From Corinectria fuckeliana (taxonomy: Eukaryota; Ascomycota; Sordariomycetes; Hypocreales; Nectriaceae): 64,000 nt of DNA. The position numbers and the translations under genes were made by a program. The notes under the pieces were generated by a model. It was not told where the DNA came from. It saw only the letters and a program-made list of their open reading frames with translations, and ran no database searches. Shown here one piece after another: positions 1-10,694 of the stretch (its first letter is position 1; every line of letters starts with the position of its first letter). The stretch covers positions 62,001 to 126,000 of the forward strand of contig WPDH01000229.1 of assembly GCA_019137255.1 (NCBI GenBank), given 5' to 3'.

Positions 1-625
1 GGCATCTTGGGCAGGCTTGGATGATGGTTGCGACGTGATGTCAGTGGGAGCCGTCGTGTTAGTGACGGATGAGTTGCCAGGGTGAGTTGCCGGCTTGGCC
101 TTGGGGAAGTGCTTCTCCCGATATCTTCGATCCACGCCGTTGTCCAGCTGCCATAACAACGTTAACAATGAACTCGTGAACACCAAGAACAAGGCGAGGG
201 GGGCCTCATACTCGGTAGGCCTTGCGATAGAGCTTCAAGCTGTCGCCATGTTGGCCGGCCCCTTCTTTAACCATGGCCGCCTCGTAGTAATCAAGGGCGG
301 AGACGAGCTTCTTTCGGGCCGGGACATCGGCTACATCGCGCACCGTCTGAGATGAGAGCGCGGGCTCGTCGAAGGATTGCCCTTGGAGGTAGTCGTCCTC
401 ATTGTCGTCGACGGCGGCGGCGGCCGGCGCAGGCTTGGGCGCGGACACGGAAGGGCCTCGGCGCCGGGACGGACCGGCCGTCGACGATGCGGCCCGGGCG
501 GCTTCATGATGGCCGGACCCGTCGTCATGCTGATGCTGCAGGTCCGAGAGCCATTGCCGGCGGAATGATTCGAGATCCGAGTCGAGCCCGCCCTTGTTGG
601 CGGAGGATGATGGTGAGGGGGGCAT
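1..625 (-). CDS. F-box protein, Hrt3/Pof7/FBXO9 family (5' part, runs off the window)
   Basis: Two exons are visible on the minus strand, 625-212 and 147 to the window edge, split by a 64-nt intron (donor GTATGA, acceptor CAG). The 138 residues of exon 1 start with a Ser-rich stretch, then an ESFRRQWLSDL helix and a short TPR-like segment around residues 115-138 (ALDYYEAAMVKE, DSLKLYRKAYR). Exon 2 continues in frame with LDNGVDRRYREKHFP, the usual continuation in this family, followed by a low-complexity Ser/Thr linker. The F-box itself would lie beyond the window and is not seen. Family members are substrate receptors of SCF ubiquitin ligases. The start ATG at 625 is the first in frame. The identification rests on the N-terminal pattern only. 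Confidence 0.72.
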
Positions 626-2049
626 TGTGAAGAGATTGGGTACGTCGGATATGTCCGGGTGAAGAAGGTTGGGGTTTCAGAGAGGCGGTGGGTGGGCGAT
701 GACGATGTTTACAGAGGGTTCATGATTACGTAGGTAGGTGGATGGGTAGGGAGGTAATTGTATCTGGTTTCTTAGGTTTGGGGGCACAAATGAGGATATT
801 CATGAACAAACAGCAGGGCGGTAAACAGGAGAGGAAGGATGTTGCCGTTCGAGTCAGATGGAGACTGCAACTAAGTTACTGTGAGTGGTGTAGACAATGG
901 GTGAGAGGCGATGCGCCGAACGGCGGGGATTGGTTGATGGAGGGGAACTGAACTGCTAATTAGAGAGAGCATCATCAATTTGTTAGCTGCCTTAGCAAGC
1001 TCACCGGCAAGAGTCAGAACGGGAGTCGGACGGGCGAACGGTGGAGAAACGCCCTTGGATACCGTAAAGAACGACGGTTCCAAGTTGGGAAACGTAGATA
1101 ATAACGTCCTCTACTCTCACCGTTACAGTTAGGTAAGCAGTTCATGTTCCCTCGAGTTGCATTATCTGATCGATCACCAGTTCCAACGCATGCACCCATC
1201 ATCCCGTCGAGCGGGCCTCACCCAGCCAATCAGATCGCCCCGTGACATCATGCCCGGAAAGGCGCGGCTCTTGCCACTGAGAGAGTGGCGTTGGGGGAAA
1301 GAGCTCGAATTTGCCGCCCGACGCTCCGACCCGGGCGCCGGACAAGAAATTGGCTGGGCTCTAGCCCCCCCCCCCCCCAAAAAAAAACCCTCCGACTCAA
1401 TCAATGCCGGACTCAGGGACCTGAAATCCACTCAGCTTCCATCTCTGAAAGACGCAAGTTGCTTCGTACGTACGTTGAGAGCTTGGGAAACGATAGCGGC
1501 GGTTGAGTAAATTGGACTGTGGGTTTTTGCTTGGTTTTTTTTTTGGCTGGGAACTGCAAAGGGATCCTGCCCACCCACAAAAAAGACGATACTAGCCGAC
1601 TCGACCGACAGCCCGACTCCGACCGGCCTCGGTGCTTTGCTGAACGCGCCCGAGACAGCACCAGGCAAGTGCTGGAGAACGGACAGACGACGACCAAACG
1701 CGCCAAGGCAAGGGATTGATACGGAGACCCGAACCCCCAGGACCAAGGCCCAAGACACACACACCTTCAACACTCGGAAGCTAGAAACTATCGGCGGTAA
1801 CGGTCGCCGTCAACAAGGAAGCTGTGACTCGTGAAGCCCTTGGATCGCCCGCCACTTTGTCATCGTCATCGACACCAACCGCCATCCATCATCTCCTTCT
1901 CCGCTCCTCTTTAGCTCCCTCGCCCTATCAACCTATCTATCTAGACTGTCCTCTCTCCTGCTTCCACACCTTCCCTCCCCCGCAAAACAGGCCAGCCATG
2001 CTCTGAGCTCCCCTCGGCCTCGTCTCCCGACCTTTGCAAGCCAGATACC
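626..2049. other. Divergent intergenic region between the F-box gene and the carrier gene
   Basis: This region separates two divergently transcribed genes and should hold both promoters. The last 150 nt before the carrier start are pyrimidine-rich (runs of ctcc and tcttcc), as expected for a fungal transcription start region. It holds a C14-A9 tract at 1365-1387. Open frames here are short, overlap in several frames and have no recognisable protein pattern, so none is called. Confidence 0.6.
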
Positions 2050-3465
2050 ATGAGTCTCGACGCGCATCGCTCTGGTGGCCTTGATAGCAACCACCACAGC
2101 ATCCCCAACGCCGACGACGAATTCACCCTCGCCAACATGGTTCACAACCCCCGAGACGGCGACCCCAGCGGCAAGCCGAACGCCCCGGTTCACCCCATCA
2201 GTGACGACATCGTCGACATCACGGCGCCCCAGAAGATGATCTCGGCCATGTCGGGCAGCTTGTTGACCTCCGTACTCGGTACGTCTCGCTCTGGCGGTAC
2301 GCTCATCCACAGCTAACACTCTACTCCAGTCACACCCCTCGATGTCGTCCGCGTCCGCCTCCAGTCCCAAAAAATCCCCCGATCGACCGTCGACTTCTCC
2401 AAACTCGCCCTGACCACCACCTCTCTCACACCCGCCCAAACCGCCGAGCTGGGTATCACTTCGTGCTGCCGCGAAGTCTTCTTCTCCGGTGGCAACGGCG
2501 ACTTCTGCCTCGCCGCCCCACGCATCGAAGGCATCACCAACACGCCCCCGCCCGCCGAATGCGCCGTTGAGGAGGTGCAGCGCCGCACCTTCAGCACGAC
2601 CATCGATGGCTTCCGCAAGATTGCTCGCAACGAGGGCATCACTACGCTGTGGAGAGGCCTGTCGCCCACCCTCGTCATGGCCATTCCCTCCAACATCATC
2701 TACTTTACCGGGTACGACTGGCTGCGATACAACGCCAGCAGTCCCTTTATGCACTTCTCCGATGCCTGGGCTCCCCTCACGGCCGGGTCGGCGGCCCGTA
2801 TTCTGGCCGCGACGGCTGTGGGTCCCATCGAGCTGGTCCGGACCCGCATGCAGGCTGCCTCGGGGACCGGGACCTCGAACCACCTGGCCGAGACGTTCAA
2901 GGGTGTCCGGGAGATGGTGGGCAACCGGGGATATACTGCTCTCTGGAGGGGCTTGACGCTGACGCTCTGGCGAGACGTGCCCTTCTCGGGTCTCTACTGG
3001 TGGGGATACGAGTCAATACGATCAAGACTCACCGATTTACGGGAGCGACGTCACGGACACGTGCTCGGGGTCGACCACTTGTCGGAGGAGAGGCGAAGAT
3101 CGCAGATCCACGAAAACCACACCGAGACGTTCCTGGACAGTTTTGCGGCGGGTGCCCTGTCTGGCACCTTTGCGTCCATCGTCACCACGCCCTTTGACGT
3201 CGGCAAGACGCGGACCCAGATCCACCAAAACGAGGCTGGCATGGGCGCGAGCGGAGCGGCGGCCCATCCGGAGGAGCGCAACATGATGCGCCTCCTGTGG
3301 CACATCTTCAAGACGGAGGGCGTCGCCGGCCTCTGGAAAGGATGGATTCCCCGGACGCTCAAGGTAGCGCCCGCGTGTGCCATCATGATCAGCAGTTACG
3401 AGGTCGGCAAGCGGGCGTTCCGCAGCGTCAACGAGCGCAAGCGACATCGAAAGGATGATCCGTGA
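2050..3465 (+). CDS. MTM1: Mitochondrial carrier of the MTM1/SLC25A39-40 type
   Basis: Two exons, 2050-2278 and 2330-3465, joined in phase 1 over a 51-nt intron (GTACGT...CAG), give 454 residues. Three carrier repeats are visible by their signature motifs: TPLDVVRVRLQ (residues 78-88), GPIELVRTRMQ and TPFDVGKTRTQ. The loop after the first signature is long and holds four cysteines (122, 123, 136, 154), a hallmark of the MTM1/SLC25A39 branch rather than of ordinary metabolite carriers. Yeast Mtm1 affects manganese and iron handling and Fe-S/PLP cofactor use. Its animal homologues import glutathione into mitochondria. The protein should sit in the inner membrane. The start is the first in-frame ATG after a CT-rich leader. 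The family call is firm; the transported substrate is inferred from the family. Confidence 0.9.
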
Positions 3466-4198
3466 TGATTGCATGAGCTCTGAAACAAGAAAGTAAAACC
3501 ATACAAAATCAGAAAAGGGAGAACAGGAAGACTAGGAAGGGCGAAGAAAAAAACACGGTGGCTTTGTACAAAAACCCGGGCGTTTGGGGAAACAGGATTG
3601 GCGGCGAGGGCGACTCTCTTCTTTACTCCTTACAACCCCTTTGAAACTGTTGCGAGCGCGAGCGTTAGACCACGGAACACGGCACCGTATGCCTAAGATA
3701 GAAACGAAATAATTGTACGAATATGAACTAGAGAAGATCAATCTCCACGATTTAGGATCTCCTTGTATTAAGCTGTTCGGCGTGGTTATGTGAGATGTCT
3801 TTGCTCTGTTTGCGGGGGATATGTTGTCTTTGAGAGCTGAGCTGTGAGGCGGCTGCAGATAGCTGGAGATATTCAGTTAACGAGGCATACTTTTGTTAAG
3901 CGGGTAGTGGGGGTTGACTTTAGTTGGACTGAGGCCGATGCAGAGTATTCAGAGACAAATCAGGAAAGAAGAGGATGTATCGAGGTATTACTCGGAAGTA
4001 ATGTACTCAGTGTAAGTCTTTTTGCAGTGCATTCCTTCCAAGCAAGTTGTTTCTCTCGCTCACCATCAATACCAATGCTAGATATCGGGTACATGACCAT
4101 CTCAAAACCTTTTCCACCCATCAGCATCAACGCCTCCACAAAGCTCACCCTAGCTGTCAACCAAATTTGCTTTGATTTTATAAATAATAAAACCAAAA
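3466..4198. other. Intergenic region between MTM1 and the WD40 gene
   Basis: Both flanking genes are on the plus strand, so this holds the 3' end of the carrier mRNA and the promoter of the WD40 gene. An AT-rich stretch with TATAAATAATAAAA lies directly before the next start codon. No coding pattern is seen. Confidence 0.55.
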
Positions 4199-5548
4199 AT
4201 GTACTCCCTCACCTGCGCCGACGGGCTACGCCTCGGCGCCGACGTCTACGCGCTCGACGTGCACCGCACGTCCGCGGGCCTCGCGGCCACGGCCTCGGAC
4301 CAGTCGCTGTCGCTGCTCGATCCCGCGCGCCTCGCCGCGGGCCCCGTGCGCCGGCTGCCGACGGACCACGGCCACGTCGCGGCGCTGCGCGTCTTCGACG
4401 GCGACGCGGCGCTCGTGTGCACCGCCGGCGAGAGCGGGGGCGTGGCGGTTTGGGACTTGAGGCAGGGGGCGCGTGTGGCGCAGTTCCAAGGTGAGTTGTT
4501 CCTTTGGGGGTGAGAATGAGATGGGTGTGGTGGGTGGGAAGGGAAGAACTTTGTGTAAGTGAGTTGAGGGCGTGGCTGATGAACGTTGGGGGGGTTCAAG
4601 GTAGTCAGGCGCCCATCTTGTCTATGGCGTGTAGTGCCGAGACGAAGACTATTGCCTTGGGCACGGAGTTGCAGAACCATACGGCGTCCATCTTTCTCTG
4701 GTACGTTGCGGCATGTTTTATATGTATCCCCCCCCGGTCTTACATACATCAACACCATGGCTACAACACCAACCAATGGCCACAACACCACAACCACAAC
4801 ATCCTCAACCATCCCCGCAGCCCTCCTAGAAGACAAAAACTCACACTGCCAACCCCCTGCCCCCAGGGACGTCCGCTCCACGCCCTCGCCCAAGGCGCAC
4901 TACCAAGAAGTCCACAGCGACGACGTGACGGACCTGGCCTTCAACCCGGGCAACCCGGCGCTGCTGCTCTCGGGCTCGACCGACGGCCTGGTCAACGTCT
5001 ACGACACGCGCGTGGCCGACGAGGACGACCTGACGCTGCAGACGTGCAACCACGACGCCTCCATCCACCGCGCCGCCTGGCTGACGCCCTCGGAGCTGGC
5101 CGCGCTGTCGCACGACGAGCGGTGCGCCCTGTACGACGTGGCCGAGGACCGCAGCTCGGGCGACGCCGCCCGCGACTTTGGCGACTTGCGCGCCGTGCTG
5201 GGCTGTCAGTACGTCGCCGACGTGACGCCCAAGGCAGACGGCAGCGGCGCTGTCATCGGCGCCGGATCTCAGGAGTAAGTCTCTTGTCCCTCTCTCTCCT
5301 CTCTCTCTCTTCTCTCATTCAACATCCATATACCAACTAACATGGCCAGTCGGCAAATGTTCGAGCTCGTCTTCCTCGCCAAAGACCCCAACGGCCAAGG
5401 CTGGGCCCTCGACCGGGACAACAGCGTCGGGCTCCCCGGCGCGCACGGGGAGGAGATTGTGCGGTCGTTCTGCTTCTTTGACGAGGAGCACGTTGTGTTC
5501 ACGGCGGGAGAGGACGGGTACGTCAAGGCGTGGAGGCCGGGGAATTGA
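4199..5548 (+). CDS. WD40 repeat protein, WDR89-like
   Basis: Four exons, 4199-4490, 4601-4700, 4867-5274 and 5350-5548, sum to 999 nt and give 332 residues. The first acceptor is AAG (4598-4600); the others are CAG. WD/YD repeat ends are visible as VAVWDLR, SIFLWDVR, VNVYDTR and the C-terminal DGYVKAWRP, and the segment VTDLAFNPGNPALLLSGSTDG is a clear WD blade. Order and length fit the WDR89 family, a single beta-propeller scaffold of unknown molecular role. Exon 1 is extremely GC-rich. Intron 3 contains a CT dinucleotide tract. Each junction is supported because all four pieces keep one frame and rebuild WD blades; the AAG acceptor is the least certain one. Confidence 0.82.
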
Positions 5549-6371
5549 TTCAAAGAGTAGCTGGATTCGAGACTGAATGCAAATATGTGAAGATGCGTGC
5601 GTGCGTGCGTGCGTGCGTGGATGCGATAGGACTTATCATGGTGAGAGCAATGCGGATGAAAGGCGTGCCACAACACCACACACGCCCCCTTTCGCAACCA
5701 TCCCCGGCCTCATTCACCACAGCCGCAACAACCAGCACAGAAGCCAACACGAATCCGCCTCTGCAACCCCTCAAAATATTCCAAAAAGCCCAAAAAAACA
5801 ACAGGCTCGTTCGAGAGCCTCGCCTCGTTCCAACGCACGCGCCAACAAAAAAGGGACCTCCCCTCTTCGAAATGGGGGGTTTCACATTGTCGGGTGACTC
5901 CAGTGACGCTTTTGGTCAGGACGTAAGTTGGTCCATGCCGTCGACAGTGGTCTGCTGCCGACTGCGCCAAACCCGGCCCGCAGGCCAAGTCCGCTAACTG
6001 GCTGGAGGCCCTAGTGATTGTTGACGGTGATTTAGATATCGTGCCCTATATAGCTTTGTTGGCTCTAGGTTGACGGCTGGCGGGCAGCTGTCGGGTAGAG
6101 GGATTGCCAGCTGTCAGGGGAGGCCGCTGCCAGTTGGCTGTGAATGGCGAGGGGAGGACACAACTCACTGATCCGGTGTTCGACTCCATCACGTGTTCCA
6201 CGTCTGTCTGTGCAATGTGCCAGTTCTCTCCTGGGAGCTTGGTATCTCTCTCCTGGTCCCTGATATCTTGGCTGTCCTTCTTCAACTCCCGTATCCCTCA
6301 CTTTGCGTTTCCCTTGCTTCCGAATCCGATACCGCCTGGGCCGCAACAGCCAACACTTCACACAGCCCCCT
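5549..6371. other. Convergent intergenic region between the WD40 gene and FRG1
   Basis: Both neighbours end here, so the region should carry two 3' untranslated regions. A short GCGT microsatellite lies at about 5595-5618. The several overlapping open frames in the 5.5-6.0 kb part look like non-coding sequence. Confidence 0.55.
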
Positions 6372-7262
6372 TCAACCATACTTGTCATGCTTCCCCTTGA
6401 CCTTCAACTCCAACAACCTCTCATGGTAGTCTCCCTCCTTCCTCGCCCGCTTCAGCTTCCTCACCTCGTCCTCCTCCAGCCTCCGCCCCGCCGCCTCCTC
6501 CAGCTCCCGCCGGCTGATGCGCGCCAGCGCCTTCTCCTCCTTGGACGCCCGCAGCTTCGGCTTGAACCGCGCCTGCATCCGGAGCCGGAAGGTCGTGTTG
6601 AACGAGACGTCCTCGCTGTCGCCGCGCACCTCGGCGCCCGCCGCGCCGCCCGCCTTGGCCGATGCGGTCGGCTTGATGGTCAGGAACGTGTCGCGCAGGG
6701 TCTGGATCTGAAAGGTCCCCGGGGTGTCGGACGTGGGGATGATGTTGAACGACTCGAGAGGCGACACGGCCTCGGTCGTGGCCGATAGCGCTCCGATCTT
6801 GTCGCAGGAGAGATACCTGTTGCGTTCAATGTCAGCACCTGATGGGCGGCGTCCACGCGCGGACAATACATACCTCCCGTGGTGTCCCTTGAGCCGGAAG
6901 CTGTCCGTCCCCGACACCCGGTTCGCAATCCACACCTGGCGCACGTCATGCGGCTCCGCCGTCGCCGGGTTCCCGTCGACGATGTTCTCAATGGGCAGCG
7001 CAAACACCTTGCCGCTGGGGTCGCATGCCAGCGCCGATGGCGTCTCGGTGGGCAGGACGATCAAGATGGGCCCGACGACATCGGCCGCCGCCTCGGCCGA
7101 TACCCAGCTGTCGTCATTCTCGGCCTCGTCGTCGTTGTCGAGCTTCTTCTGCCTCTGCACTTCTTGCGACTCGGGGTCGGCGTCTCGGGAGGGCTTGTCG
7201 GCGTCGGGGCGCTTGCGCTTCTTGGCCTTCTTGTCGCCCTTGAAGGAGAGCGGCTTGACCAT
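6372..7262 (-). CDS. FRG1: FRG1 family nuclear RNA-processing protein
   Basis: Exons 7262-6874 and 6816-6372 give 277 residues. The N-terminus is Lys-rich (KKAKKRKRP), a likely nuclear localisation signal. The centre has the FRG1 beta-trefoil pattern (VWIANRVSGTDSFRLKGHHG, then YLSCDKIGALSA), and the C-terminus is a charged helix with RKEGDYHERLLELKVKGKHD close to the end, as in the family. FRG1 binds RNA and actin and associates with spliceosomal C complexes. The 57-nt intron (donor GTATGT, branch GCTGACA, acceptor CAG) has no stop codon and is a multiple of three, so the whole locus also reads as one 296-codon frame. Excising it restores the conserved GR-YLSCDK join. It shares a 357-nt promoter region with the oxygenase gene. 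Confidence 0.9.
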   Translation of the reverse strand: MVKPLSFKGDKKAKKRKRPDADKPSRDADPESQEVQRQKKLDNDDEAENDDSWVSAEAAADVVGPILIVLPTETPSALACDPSGKVFALPIENIVDGNPATAEPHDVRQVWIANRVSGTDSFRLKGHHGRYVLSARGRRPSGADIERNRYLSCDKIGALSATTEAVSPLESFNIIPTSDTPGTFQIQTLRDTFLTIKPTASAKAGGAAGAEVRGDSEDVSFNTTFRLRMQARFKPKLRASKEEKALARISRRELEEAAGRRLEEDEVRKLKRARKEGDYHERLLELKVKGKHDKYG

Positions 7263-7619
7263 TGCGGACGGATCTCGGTTGGCGTTGGAAAGCAGAACCG
7301 TCAGTTAGTTCATCAACAGACGTATAGTAAATAGCGTTAGATGGAGACTTGAGGCTCTGGTGCCTAAGGAGGCCCGCACCGGGAGACGGCGAGCTCCACT
7401 CCGGAACTCCTACCGTTCAGGAAGGTGATTGGTTATGTAAGCCGCTGTCCTCCGCAGCTTGTGCCGGTCCAGCCAGGGATTGGATGATTCCAACAAGAGA
7501 TAAAGAGACAACAGCCCAGATAATGCGACTCGCGGAATGTTTGTGGTTAAAATAGTCTGTGGTCTTTCCTGAATTATTCTGCATCCAAGCCGGTTCAATC
7601 GACTCAATTTCTCGTCGTC
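7263..7619. promoter_or_regulatory. Shared head-to-head promoter of FRG1 and the oxygenase gene
   Basis: The two start codons face away from each other across 357 nt, so this segment must contain both promoters. I recognise no specific binding site in it. Confidence 0.5.
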
Positions 7620-8868
7620 ATGGCTGCTCAAGCGCAGGCCGTCACCGTTTCCCTCCAAGACCTCAAAGACGGTACGTACCCTCCCTCACTTGCTTACTAC
7701 TAGTACTACACATTGTTGCCTCAGTGAAACCACGACTTACACCTCATTACTCCCAACGCATAGGCAACATCCCCTTCGAAACCCTTCAACAAGCCTTCGG
7801 CCCCGACTCGCTCGGGATCCTCGTTGTTAAAGATGTGCCTCAAGAGTTCCCCAAACTGAGGCACCAGGCCCTCTCCTACGCTTCATATCTCGGCAACCTG
7901 CCCAAGGACGAACTTGGTATGCTCACCTCCTTCAACTTGTATTTTAGTGTCATTTTCTCTGACCGTCGTCCCCAGCAAAGCTTGAAAATGTCCAGGCCAA
8001 ATACCTCACAGGCTGGTCCCTCGGGAAGGAAACGCTCAAAAACGGCCAGGTGGACACCTTCAAGGGCTCGTACTACGCCAACTGCGCCTTCTACGTCGAC
8101 CCGACCCTCGAGTGCGCCGCGCCCACCGCCGCCTTCGGCCCGGAGACGTTCCCCGAGTACCTCTCGCCCAACGTCTGGCCCCCGGAGCCCGTCCTGCCCG
8201 GCTTCAAGCCCGCCGTCACGGACCTGTGCCGCGTCATCATCGACGTCGCCGTGCTCGTCGCCCGCGCCTGCGACCGCTTCGCCGAGAAGGACATCCCGGG
8301 CTATCCCAGGGGATATCTGGAGCACGTCGTCGGCACCTCCAGCACCACAAAGGCCCGGCTGCTGCACTACTACCCCCAGGAAGCCGACCCGGCCGCCGGC
8401 GTCGACGCCGACGAGGACGACTGGTGCGCCACGCATCTCGACCACGGGTGTCTGACGGGCCTCACCTCGGCCATGTTCATCGACGAGGCCAAGTCCAGCC
8501 CGGCCGTGCCGCCGTCCACCGCCGCGGGGAGTTCGCTACCGGCGCTCGACGAGCTCGCCGCGTCCCCGGACCCGTCGGCCGGCCTGTACATCAAGTCCCG
8601 CGCCGGCGAGACGGTCCAGGTCAAGATCCCGCGCGACTGCATCGCCTTCCAGACGGGCGAGGCGCTTGAACGCATCACGGCTGGCCGCTTCAAAGCCGTG
8701 CCGCACTTTGTCAGGGGAGTGCGTGCTAGCGTGAGCGGTGGGAGGATTGCGCGGAACACGCTGGCCGTCTTTACGCAGCCCAACCTTGGCGAGGAGGTGG
8801 ATATCGAGCAGCATCTGACGTTTGGGGAGTTTGCGAGGGGCATCGTCTCCAAAAACACTGTTTCATGA
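7620..8868 (+). CDS. 2-oxoglutarate/Fe(II)-dependent oxygenase, isopenicillin N synthase-like fold
   Basis: Three exons, 7620-7671, 7764-7916 and 7976-8868, all joined in phase 1, sum to 1098 nt and give 365 residues. The double-stranded beta-helix core is marked by an iron-binding HxD at H222/D224 (in CATHLDHG), a distal histidine near H312 (KAVPHFV) and an arginine about 16 residues later (ARNTLAVF) that would bind the co-substrate carboxylate. The N-terminal part (ILVVKDVP, LRHQALSYASYLGNLP) matches the DIOX_N-type cap of clavaminate-synthase-like proteins. The substrate cannot be read from the sequence. No biosynthetic genes are nearby, so a stand-alone housekeeping or detoxifying hydroxylase is as likely as secondary metabolism. 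The start ATG follows a short leader. Confidence 0.85.
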
Positions 8869-9340
8869 GGCCGTAGCAAGCTCAAACCAGCGGCGGCGCA
8901 CGACGAACGTTGCTGAAGACCGAGTACATAGACTTGTTCTACATGCATTAATAGGACTTTACGGCCTCTACGCCAGAGCATATGCGCAGTCTCGATGGCT
9001 TTCTTATGTCGTCAGAAAAGGGGTTCTATCTTGGCATTCTTAAAGTGCACTATCCAATTGAGGCAAAGGGATATGTGTTGACCGGTCGCAGGCCCGATCA
9101 ATCAAGTAGGTAAACAAGGCTTGTGCGCCCACCTGCGCGCGCCTGCACACGCAACCGCAAGCCTGGGGCAAACCCAAGCCCGTAACATTGTCACAGGTTC
9201 CTTCATTCTCATCATCATCAGCCTCTGTCTCCTGCTCTTTCTTTTTCTCTCTCTCTCTCTCTCTCTCTCCATCAACTCATCCACTGAGTCTGTGCTCTGC
9301 ATTCACCTTGTATCACTAGTAGCTGACCAGGTGAATAGCC
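8869..9340. other. Intergenic region with a CT dinucleotide tract
   Basis: This tandem spacer between two plus-strand genes ends with a (CT)n tract at about 9246-9270, typical of a fungal core promoter/leader. No coding pattern is seen. Confidence 0.5.
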
Positions 9341-10200
9341 ATGCTTCGCAACCAGTCCTCCTCCGCCACCGCCGCCGCTGTCCCTGTTGTCCCCGACAAG
9401 ATGGCCCAGGCCCACGCAGCTGTGTTCGTCGAGTTCTCCTCCACTAGAGACCCGCCGGCTAACTCCTCGCAGATCCGAGCCTTCGTCGATCCCGTGCCGC
9501 CGGTGTTTGGCCAACCTTTGCGCCGTGCCCAAGAGCGGCACTTGGACTCCCGTCCACCTTGTCTGCGGGCCCTCGGGCACTTGTACATACCATCGCATCC
9601 TCCAACTTCCTCGAGTAGTCGACTAACGGGTGAGCAGCCGGGTCGCGAAAGTACACCCGCTGCGCAACGCACAACAAGCCGTGCGAGCTGGTGCCCCCTG
9701 CCTTCGCCGCCATCGCCCGTAGGATTCGGGCTGTCGACCTTTCCGCCGCCGCCACCATCCAGGACGTAAGTTTCCGCTGATCTTGCTCGATGGGTCGGGT
9801 GTCTGTGGCTCATCCCTTGCTAGCCCGAAGTCCTGAAGCTCTTGGCCGAGGGTCGGAAGGCCCTCGAAGACATGAAGGCCAAGAGCGGTACCGCGCTGGT
9901 TCGCGCTGAAAAGCGTGCCGCCGCCGCCAAGCAGGAGCGTCGCCGGGTCGTCGCGGCCCATGATCGCCGGGTCTTCCTGGACATGGCCAATTCCCTGGCA
10001 ACGATGGCCGCTGCCGCTGCCGACTTCGCCGCGGTCTACCGCGCTACTGTATGTTTCTTACTTCTTTGCTGTTGACTCGCTGGTGACTAACCAGTGTCTA
10101 GCATAGTGTCGGGTCCGCTTCCACTATCTCCCTGCCTGCCCGTGGGGACTTGTCCCTCCCTGACGAGGACGACGACGAGGATGATGAAATGGAGGAGTAG
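9341..10200 (+). CDS. Unknown Cys-rich protein with coiled coil and acidic tail
   Basis: Not recognised beyond its layout. The firm exons are: one ending at 9582 with a C-x2-C motif (IPCRRCLANLC); 9638-9765 with KYTRCATHNKPCELVPP; 9824-10048, an Ala/Lys/Arg-rich helix likely to form a coiled coil; and 10102-10200, ending in DEDDDEDDEMEE and TAG. Introns have good signals (CTAAC or TGACTAAC branches, CAG/TAG acceptors), and phases agree. The start is uncertain. The only nearby ATG (9341) is in another frame and needs either a 40-nt intron at 9433-9472 (CTAACT branch, CAG acceptor, weak donor GTTCTC) or a frameshift. With that intron the protein is 217 residues. The paired C..C/C..C arrangement suggests a small metal-binding module, possibly nucleic-acid binding. 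No function is claimed. Confidence 0.5.
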
Positions 10201-10694
10201 GAGGCGGACTCTCACTGCGGTTCCCCCCTGTTCACCTCGTTGTCTGCGAGTACGATACACTGCACTCAGGGGGGCACGAAGTTCGCCGACCGCTTCAAAC
10301 GTGTAGCCAAGAAATTTTCCATACGCGTGGTAGCCGGCGGAAAGCACGCATAGCATAATTTGAGGATGAAGTAGGTGGTGGTAACTCGGAGGCTACGAGT
10401 TGTATGTTTGGTTTACAATAGATGGTAACCTAAGCTCAACTTGTATTCTAGGTTCGCATAAATCACGACGGCGGTGGAAACGACGAGCAACCAGAGCTCA
10501 GGAAAGAAAAAGGCACCCAAACACCCTGTGGTGAGACTGGTGTGACTGTGACAGACGTATCTGAGAGATAAGGAGCGTGGTAGGAGAAAATCCAACAAAG
10601 GCGGCTCAAACTACATGAAAGAATGGGCAACCCTTATAATGGTCAATCGACCAAATGGTCCACAACACGGACGCCACGGGCTTGAGCATTCCAG
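10201..10694. other. Convergent intergenic region
   Basis: This holds the 3' ends of the Cys-rich gene and of the ZIP transporter gene. Nothing else is recognised. Confidence 0.5.

Noticed and set aside
1933..2883. 316-codon open frame on the minus strand
   Set aside because: Antisense to the MTM1 carrier, with Gly/Arg/Val-rich composition typical of a mirror frame of C-rich codons.
7620..8868. Secondary-metabolite gene cluster around the oxygenase
   Set aside because: Neighbours are FRG1, a WD40 protein, an unknown Cys-rich protein and a ZIP transporter; no synthase or tailoring partner is present.
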